Assembly (NCBI RefSeq): GCF_900996245.1
Contig: NZ_CAAJGK010000056.1
Coordinates: 1-37,198 of the forward strand
Origin: Paraburkholderia sp. BCC1886
GTDB lineage: Bacteria; Pseudomonadota; Gammaproteobacteria; Burkholderiales; Burkholderiaceae
DNA length: 37,198 bases
Direction: 5' to 3'
The notes beneath the pieces are model-generated. The model did no database searches and was not told the origin of the DNA. It saw only the letters and a program-made list of their open reading frames with translations. Within the stretch, counting starts at the first letter, position 1; each line of letters opens with the position of its first letter. A program made the translations under genes and the position numbers. Shown one piece after another: positions 32,265-37,198 of this stretch.

Positions 32265-33896
32265 TTACTGGCTGCCTTCCGACTTGATGCGCGCGCGCAG
32301 TTCGAACTTTTGGATTTTCCCCGTCGATGTCTTCGGCAATTCGCCGAAGCGCACTGCTTTCGGTAGCTTGTAGCTTGCGAGAAATAGCCGGCAGTGCGCG
32401 ATGATTTCTTCTGCGCTCACCTGAGCGCCTTCCCTGAGTTCGACGAACGCGCACGGCACCTCGCCCCATTTCGGATCGGCCATGGCCACCACGGCCGCCA
32501 CCGATACCGCCGGGTGACGGTATAGCGTGTCTTCCACCTCGATACTCGAAATGTTCTCACCGCCGGAAATGATGATGTCCTTGCTGCGGTCGCGAATGCG
32601 GATATAACCGTCCGGCATGCGCACGCCAAGGTCGCCGGTATGGAACCAGCCGCCGCTAAATGTGGCTTCCGTCGCGTGCTCGTTCTTCAGATACCCCTTC
32701 ATGCAGATGTTGCCGCGGAACATGATTTCGCCGATCGTCTCGCCGTCGCTGGGCACCGGCGCGAGCGTGTCCGGGTCGAGCACCGTCACCGCCGCCTGCA
32801 AGTGGTAACGCACGCCTTGTCGCGCATTCATGTCGGCGCGGGCGCTGTCGTCGAGTGTCTCCCAACTCTCCTGTTTTGCGCAGACCGCGGCCGGACCATA
32901 GGTTTCCGTGAGTCCGTACACGTGCGTCAGGTCGAAACCAATCTCTTTCATCTTGGCGATCACGGCAGGCGCCGGCGCAGCGCCTGCCACCATGGCGGAG
33001 ACGCGATGCGCGATGCCCGCGCGCCACTCGGCCGGCGCATTCGCGAGCGCGCTCTGGACGATCGGCGCCCCGCAATAGTGCGTGATGCCTTCGCGGCGGA
33101 TCAGATCGAACACGGTCTTCGCATCGAACCTGCGCAGACACACGTTGACGCCCGCGCGCGCGGCGACCGTCCACGGAAAACACCAGCCGTTGCAGTGGAA
33201 GAGCGGTAGCGTCCACAGGTAGATCGCGTGCTTGGGCATATCCCATTCGAGGATATTGCTAAGCGCATTCAGATACGCGCCACGATGATGGTAGACCACG
33301 CCTTTCGGATCGCCCGTCGTGCCCGAGGTGTAGTTCAGCGCGATCGCATCCCATTCGTCGTCGGGCGGCGTCCACGCGAACGCGGGGTCGCCGCTCTGCA
33401 GGAAAGTCTCGTAGTCGGTCGCGCGGATAAACTGGTCGGGCTCGGCCGGCATCGCGTCGGCCACGCTGATGACGCGCAACTCGGGGAATTCGAGCGTGGC
33501 GCGATGCGCGAGTTCGCCAAACTCCGTGTCGACGATCAGCGCTTTCGCTTCGCCATGACGCAGCATGAACAGCAGCGATGAGATATCGAGCCGGGTGTTC
33601 AAGGTGTTGAGCACGGCGCCCGACATCGGCACGCCGAAGTGCGCTTCGATCATCGGCGGGATGTTCGGCAGCAACGCGGCGACCGTATCGCCGCGCCCGA
33701 TGCCGGCTTGCTGCAGCGCACTGGCAAGGCGGCGCGCGCGCTCGTAGGTGTCGCGCCAGTTGCGCCGGATCTCGCCGTGCACGACCGCGAGCCGGTCGCC
33801 GTAGACTTCCGCCGTGCGCGCGATGAAATCGATTGGGGTCAGCGGTACGTAATTCGCTTTGCGCCGCTCGAGTCCTGCTTCGAATCTGTCGTTCAT
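32265..33896 (-). CDS. Acyl-CoA synthetase (AMP-forming)
   Basis: A 543-residue adenylating enzyme. ATG 33896 follows GGAAG. Motifs: YTSGTTGDPKGV (P-loop-like AMP motif), YGLTETYGPAAVC, GGWFHTGDLGVRMPDGYIRIRDRSKDIIISGGENIS (motif with hinge) and PKTSTGKIQKFELR with the catalytic Lys near the C-terminus. Length and sequence fit the medium-chain or methylmercaptopropionate-CoA ligase (DmdB-like) group; the true acid substrate cannot be told. Monocistronic. Confidence 0.93.
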   Translation of the reverse strand: MNDRFEAGLERRKANYVPLTPIDFIARTAEVYGDRLAVVHGEIRRNWRDTYERARRLASALQQAGIGRGDTVAALLPNIPPMIEAHFGVPMSGAVLNTLNTRLDISSLLFMLRHGEAKALIVDTEFGELAHRATLEFPELRVISVADAMPAEPDQFIRATDYETFLQSGDPAFAWTPPDDEWDAIALNYTSGTTGDPKGVVYHHRGAYLNALSNILEWDMPKHAIYLWTLPLFHCNGWCFPWTVAARAGVNVCLRRFDAKTVFDLIRREGITHYCGAPIVQSALANAPAEWRAGIAHRVSAMVAGAAPAPAVIAKMKEIGFDLTHVYGLTETYGPAAVCAKQESWETLDDSARADMNARQGVRYHLQAAVTVLDPDTLAPVPSDGETIGEIMFRGNICMKGYLKNEHATEATFSGGWFHTGDLGVRMPDGYIRIRDRSKDIIISGGENISSIEVEDTLYRHPAVSVAAVVAMADPKWGEVPCAFVELREGAQVSAEEIIAHCRLFLASYKLPKAVRFGELPKTSTGKIQKFELRARIKSEGSQ

Positions 33897-34034
33897 CTTC
33901 CTGTCTCCCCGGCGCTGCAATGCGCCGTCGCTGTTCTGATTGGAAGACTAGAGTAGCTGGTGTGGAGGTGAATTGTCAGCTAATCAATACACCTTGCATT
34001 GCGTGACGGCTGTGCGTGACGAACTGCAGGCGCA

Positions 34035-34388
34035 TCAGACCGGAAGCGCGTCGCCCTTGCGTGCGACCCGCCGCTCGAGAATGGCCTCGGTTTCGAACAA
34101 GGCGACCGCGATTCGTGCGAGCACACCGGCGTTCTTCCAACGCAGGTAATAGCGGTGCGCGGTCTGATACGACGCATAGTGTTCCGGCAACGCGCTCCAT
34201 GGCGCGCGGGCACGCAGCACCCAGAGCACGCTATTCAACACGCGGCGGATATCGATATTGGGGCGGCCACGTCGGCGGGCATTGCGCGTCATTTCCGGCA
34301 GGAGCGGCGCGATACGTTGCCATTGCTCGTCGGTCAGATCGAGAATGGTTTGTGGCGGAAACAACGGGTTGGCGGCGGCAGGTTTCAT
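34035..34388 (-). CDS. Stand-alone DUF4096/IS5-type transposase N-terminal domain
   Basis: A 117-residue product from ATG 34388. LTDEQWQRIAPLLPE, then GRPNIDIRRVLNSVLWVLRARAPWSALPEHYASYQTAHRYYLRWKNAGVLARI is the DUF4096 domain that opens many IS5-family transposases. It ends with a normal stop and no DDE catalytic domain follows. I found no terminal repeats. Either an IS remnant or a domesticated DNA-binding protein. Confidence 0.7.
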   Translation of the reverse strand: MKPAAANPLFPPQTILDLTDEQWQRIAPLLPEMTRNARRRGRPNIDIRRVLNSVLWVLRARAPWSALPEHYASYQTAHRYYLRWKNAGVLARIAVALFETEAILERRVARKGDALPV

Positions 34389-34544
34389 GCGATGGGACGC
34401 ATCCGGTAACGCGTGCTGGCAGCGTTGCGGACTCGCGCTCGTGGTCGAGGGTTTTGCGCCCGACCCGGGCTCGCTTCGGCCAACGTCGAATGTCGTTGGA
34501 CCGGCCGCCACTTTGGTCGGGGATCTTCAGTTCGACGCGCCCAT

Positions 34545-34576
34545 AAAAAAAAGGTGCCGCGGACGGCACCTTTTTT
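34545..34576 (-). terminator. Bidirectional Rho-independent terminator
   Basis: AAGGTGCC and GGCACCTT pair around GCGGAC. A-rich sequence on the left and T-rich on the right give a U-tract in both directions. It ends the porin transcript (minus strand) 32 bases after the stop. Confidence 0.85.
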
Positions 34577-34607
34577 GTTGCTACCTGACTTCGAGTAAAG
34601 CTGAAGC

Positions 34608-35750
34608 TTAGAAGCGGTGACGCAGACCGATCGTTGCAGTCGTCTGGTTCTTCGACGACGACGGCAGTTGCGTGTTATCGCCGCTGTAGATCGAAGCCAC
34701 TGCGCTGTCGCCGATTGCGTGTTGATACACGGCTTCAGCGTACACGTCGGTGCGACGCGACAGCGAGTAGTCAGCTTGCACGCCGATCTGGTGGTAACGG
34801 ACCTTCTCCGAACCGCCATCCGTCGTCACGCCATAACCACGGCCGTCCGTGAACGTGTAAGCAACGCCCAGGCCGAGAGCCGGGGTGATGTTGTACTTGC
34901 CGTTGACTTCGTAGTTGTTAGCGCGCAGCGACTGTTGGCCAGCCGTGTAGTTGTCGGCACGCGATTGCGTCCATGCCAGACCGACCGTAGCCGGGCCGAA
35001 CGAGTACGAACCTGCTGCGCCGAATTCACGCTGACGGAAGTTGCCGTTCAGACCCAGCACTGCGCCGTCCGATGCGCCACCGTTGCTTGCCGTGCCGGCA
35101 GCATTGGTTGCACCCGGGTTGTTCTGCTGGGCGTAAGCCGCGCCCAAACGCAGACCTTGGTACTGGTACGCAGCACCGAAGCTGTATTCGCGGTTGTTTG
35201 CGAATGCGCCAGCCTGGTTCGAGAAGCCGTACGTGCCGCCGAACGTGAAGCCAGCGTAGTTAGCGCTCGAGTACTTGATCGAGTTGTTGACTGCGTAGCC
35301 GCCGTTCGTGCTCAGGTTGTCGTTGTTGAACGGGTGAGCGAAGTACGTACCGCCCCAGCTGCCCGTTGCCGTCAGCGGCGCGAGGTAGTCTTGAGCTGCG
35401 TCGTATTGACGACCCAGCGTGACCGTACCGTATTGCGCGCTCGACAGGCCGACGAATGCCTGACGGTTGAACATGCCGTTGTTGTTAGCGAACTTGCCGT
35501 TGTTGATGTTGAAGCCGCTTTCCAACGTGAAGATTGCCTTCAGGCCGCCGCCCAGGTCTTCCGAACCGCGCAGACCGAACAGGCTTTGGTTGATGCCGCC
35601 GCTACCGGCCGCATACTTGGAGTTGTGGTCGACGTTGCTGGTGTAGGTCAGGCCGGCATCCAGCAGACCATACAGGGTCACGCTGCTTTGTGCGTGAGCG
35701 ACGGAAGCGAACGATGCAGCAACCGCGACGACGATGAGACTCTTTTTCAT
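34608..35750 (-). CDS. Gram-negative trimeric porin (Burkholderia OpcP/OmpC type)
   Basis: A 380-residue outer-membrane beta-barrel. Signal peptide MKKSLIVVAVAASFASVAHA, cleaved before QSSVTLYGLLDAGL; the last residue is Phe, required for barrel assembly. Family features: LFGLRGSEDLGGGLKAIFTLESGFN, then NRQAFVGLSSAQYGTVTLGRQYD, and repeated amphipathic strands. Gly/Asn/Ala-rich loops mark surface regions. GGAG lies 11 bases before the ATG. Allows diffusion of small solutes; normally one of the most abundant proteins. Preceded by about 460 bases of AT-rich DNA. Confidence 0.95.
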   Translation of the reverse strand: MKKSLIVVAVAASFASVAHAQSSVTLYGLLDAGLTYTSNVDHNSKYAAGSGGINQSLFGLRGSEDLGGGLKAIFTLESGFNINNGKFANNNGMFNRQAFVGLSSAQYGTVTLGRQYDAAQDYLAPLTATGSWGGTYFAHPFNNDNLSTNGGYAVNNSIKYSSANYAGFTFGGTYGFSNQAGAFANNREYSFGAAYQYQGLRLGAAYAQQNNPGATNAAGTASNGGASDGAVLGLNGNFRQREFGAAGSYSFGPATVGLAWTQSRADNYTAGQQSLRANNYEVNGKYNITPALGLGVAYTFTDGRGYGVTTDGGSEKVRYHQIGVQADYSLSRRTDVYAEAVYQHAIGDSAVASIYSGDNTQLPSSSKNQTTATIGLRHRF

Positions 35751-36288
35751 GCGAGGGACTCCAGTTCGATAAATTTACGCGGGGAGCGGGACCTGACTCT
35801 GCAGCGCGTGAGCCTTGCGCTGCCGCCCGTTTCACCGACCTTTCCGGATCGGTTGGGCACCCTTAGAACGAAGCGTGAGTGTAGGGGGACACCCTGATGC
35901 CAACGGTCGCGATTCTCACAAGATGATTTTTCGAAATCAGCAACAATCCATTTGTCGCAGGCATTAAGTCTTTGTTTTTTATGTATTTATCGCGAAATGC
36001 CGGCATTGATGCAACTGCTATGGACATTAAAACTTTGCAACATCTCAATATTAAAGTTGTGCAATTGCAACAGTGTTTTAATAGACATGACTTAATCGGG
36101 TCGAAACAATTGGCTAATCTGTAACAATTGATTTCTTGAAATTAAGATTAATCGTTCTGATGTCAGGAAGTTCAATTAATTTATTTAAAATTATTGGGAA
36201 CTTTATATGTTTCTCTAGGGCTCTTTCTTTGCTCGATTCCTCGAGCTTTGAGAATCAGATGGCCATTCAGTGGATTGAAACAGGCAAT
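35751..36288. other. AT-rich leader and regulatory region upstream of the porin
   Basis: 538 bases without a gene. From about 35920 to 36230 the DNA is strikingly A/T-rich for this genome, with three CAATTG words (near 36062, 36108 and 36125). It must contain the porin promoter and may bind nucleoid or osmoregulatory proteins. I cannot identify a single clear -35/-10 pair. Confidence 0.5.
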
Positions 36289-36310
36289 AAAAAACCGCCT
36301 TGCGGCGGTT
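36288..36310 (-). terminator. Terminator-like hairpin with U-tract on the minus strand
   Basis: AACCGCC and GGCGGTT pair around TTGC (36293-36310). Read on the minus strand it is followed by TTTTATT. No coding gene lies just upstream on that strand, so it may end a non-coding transcript. Confidence 0.65.
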
Positions 36311-37056
36311 GAGGTAATTGTTGCTCTTCTTCGTTGCGAACCGTTCTAGTTGTAATCTCACGGCGAAACGTGACTGTCGAAGTGGGAAGCTGCCAGCACG
36401 GGCGTGGCCCGGGGGTGAACTGCGGCGCCGACCGCCGCGTGACTCAGCCCGTGCTGGGAGCAGACGGTGACGATGCAACCGCCTTCCACCGCTATTTAAC
36501 GGCACGGACGTACTTTTTTTTAGACGTAGTTTCCCTAGTTTCCTGTCCTCACCCGCTCCATCGGCAGCGATGGTACAAACTGCGTGGCCCGGTGGCGAAA
36601 CTTTCAATGCCCGCAAACTTGCCGTTCGCAGCTGACGCCGACCAAGTTCAGTGACGATCCAGACGGGAGCGCGGGGAATCGTCGAGGGCACCGGTCAGGA
36701 AAGGCTCGAGTCCGAAAAGCCATGCAAAGCAGAACGTCACTCGCGACAACGCGCCGGCTTGCGGCGACTGCAAGGCCGCGTCGGTGCTGTCGAGCGTTGC
36801 GGATAGCAGTGGTTGAGTCTGGGCGAACTCTGAAGCAGTGTGGTCTGGGCGCATGGCAGTACTCGTTATTGATATGGTGTGGTGCGGACCTCTACGCAAA
36901 CGGTGTGCCACTCCTGCCTAGGGGAACGAGGCGTTCGCCGGGAGAGTGGCGACGAAAAAAGCAAAGAAATTTCGGACAGAATTCGGCGTCGGAATTTGGA
37001 TTACCGGTTCGATATCGCAGTCACTTTCGATTGTTGATTTTCGTTGTAAACGCAAA
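36311..37056. other. Region without a convincing gene; holds a strong stem-loop
   Basis: About 746 bases between the hairpin and the rRNA terminator. Open frames on both strands look like chance (Arg/Ser-rich, no family likeness). The arms CCAGCACGGGC (36393-36403) and its perfect complement (36447-36457) are 43 bases apart and enclose a second short stem (GCGGCG/CGCCGC). With the terminator at 36288-36310 this could be a minus-strand small RNA of roughly 170 bases; unproven. Confidence 0.35.
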
Positions 37057-37083
37057 AAACCCCACCGGTGTCCGGTGGGGTTT
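37054..37083 (-). terminator. rRNA operon terminator
   Basis: AAACCCCACCGG and its complement form a 12-bp stem with the loop TGT (37057-37083). On the minus strand it ends in six U. It lies 13 bases beyond the 3' end of 5S rRNA. Confidence 0.9.
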
Positions 37084-37095
37084 CTGTTGCTGCTG

Positions 37096-37198
37096 GGGAG
37101 CCTGACGATTACCTACTTTCACACGGGAATCCGCACTATCATCGGCGTGGAGTCGTTTCACGGTCCTGTTCGGGATGGGAAGGGGTGGGACCGACTCG
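37096..37198 (-). rRNA. rrf: 5S ribosomal RNA, 5' end outside window
   Basis: The reverse complement contains CGGTCCCACCCC, CCATCCCGAACAGGACCGTGA, ACGCCGATGATAGTG and CCGTGTGAAAGTAGGTAATC, ending CGTCAGGCTCCC, the standard betaproteobacterial 5S pattern. About 15 bases of the 5' end are missing. It marks the end of an rRNA operon transcribed leftward into the window. Confidence 0.95.

Noticed and set aside
34035..34600. Complete IS5-type element
   Set aside because: No catalytic domain, no terminal inverted repeats and no target duplication found.
36215..37105. Frames of 87-173 codons on both strands between porin and 5S rRNA
   Set aside because: Arg/Ser-rich, no ribosome sites, cross the strong hairpins; no support as genes.
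1..37198. tRNA genes, phage attachment sites, CRISPR arrays, replication origin
   Set aside because: I read through for tRNA T-loops, regularly spaced repeats and DnaA-box clusters and saw none I could support.

Overview
The window looks like a Paraburkholderia/Burkholderia-type betaproteobacterial chromosome. The supports are high GC content, a 380-residue Burkholderia-style trimeric porin, a pcaQ-pcaHG protocatechuate cluster, a NodT-type efflux operon, a (D)LYN-type CdiA, and a 5S rRNA cut off at the right edge. No similarity search was possible; all identifications come from reading the sequence.

Region 1 (1-12.5 kb) is accessory and the most unusual part. It opens inside a very large CdiA exoprotein of contact-dependent inhibition (CDI), ending in its own toxin tip and an ATGA-coupled membrane immunity protein. 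Behind it lies a string of displaced cdiA 3' ends, each with a different toxin tip. One is a clear colicin-E3-type 16S rRNase with a cysteine-containing immunity candidate. Two are glycine-rich tips, each followed by a 40-45 residue single-pass membrane protein starting M(A)GPS. One is a membrane-active-looking tip carrying an in-frame TGA, and one is a frameshifted remnant. Between units sit long palindromic terminators followed by a symE-family gene or symE relic in the opposite orientation, so the repeating unit is [cdiA-CT, immunity, palindrome, reversed symE]. An IS4-family element with a 12-bp target duplication and a nonsense-mutated transposase sits inside the first palindrome.

Region 2 (12.5-22 kb) holds a two-gene operon coding for a photoactive-yellow-protein-like PAS protein and a PAS-PAS-GGDEF diguanylate cyclase. 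A divergent MarR-regulated aromatic-acid-type efflux operon follows (marR, FUSC permease, DUF1656, HlyD adaptor, NodT outer-membrane lipoprotein). Next come a split chromate transporter, a TonB-C-like lipoprotein and a DUF1330 protein.

Region 3 (22-34.6 kb) is ordinary metabolism: a family-9 glycosyltransferase, a sugar:proton symporter, an XRE-cupin regulator, 4-hydroxyphenylpyruvate dioxygenase, PcaQ with divergent PcaH/PcaG, an H-NS-tail protein, a LysE exporter, a cold-shock protein, an acyl-CoA synthetase and a stand-alone transposase N-terminal domain. Aromatic-acid export, HPPD and protocatechuate ring cleavage together suggest life with plant-derived phenolics (inference).

Region 4 (34.6-37.2 kb) has the porin, an AT-rich upstream stretch, about 750 bases without a convincing gene but with a strong stem-loop, and the terminator and 3' part of a minus-strand 5S rRNA.
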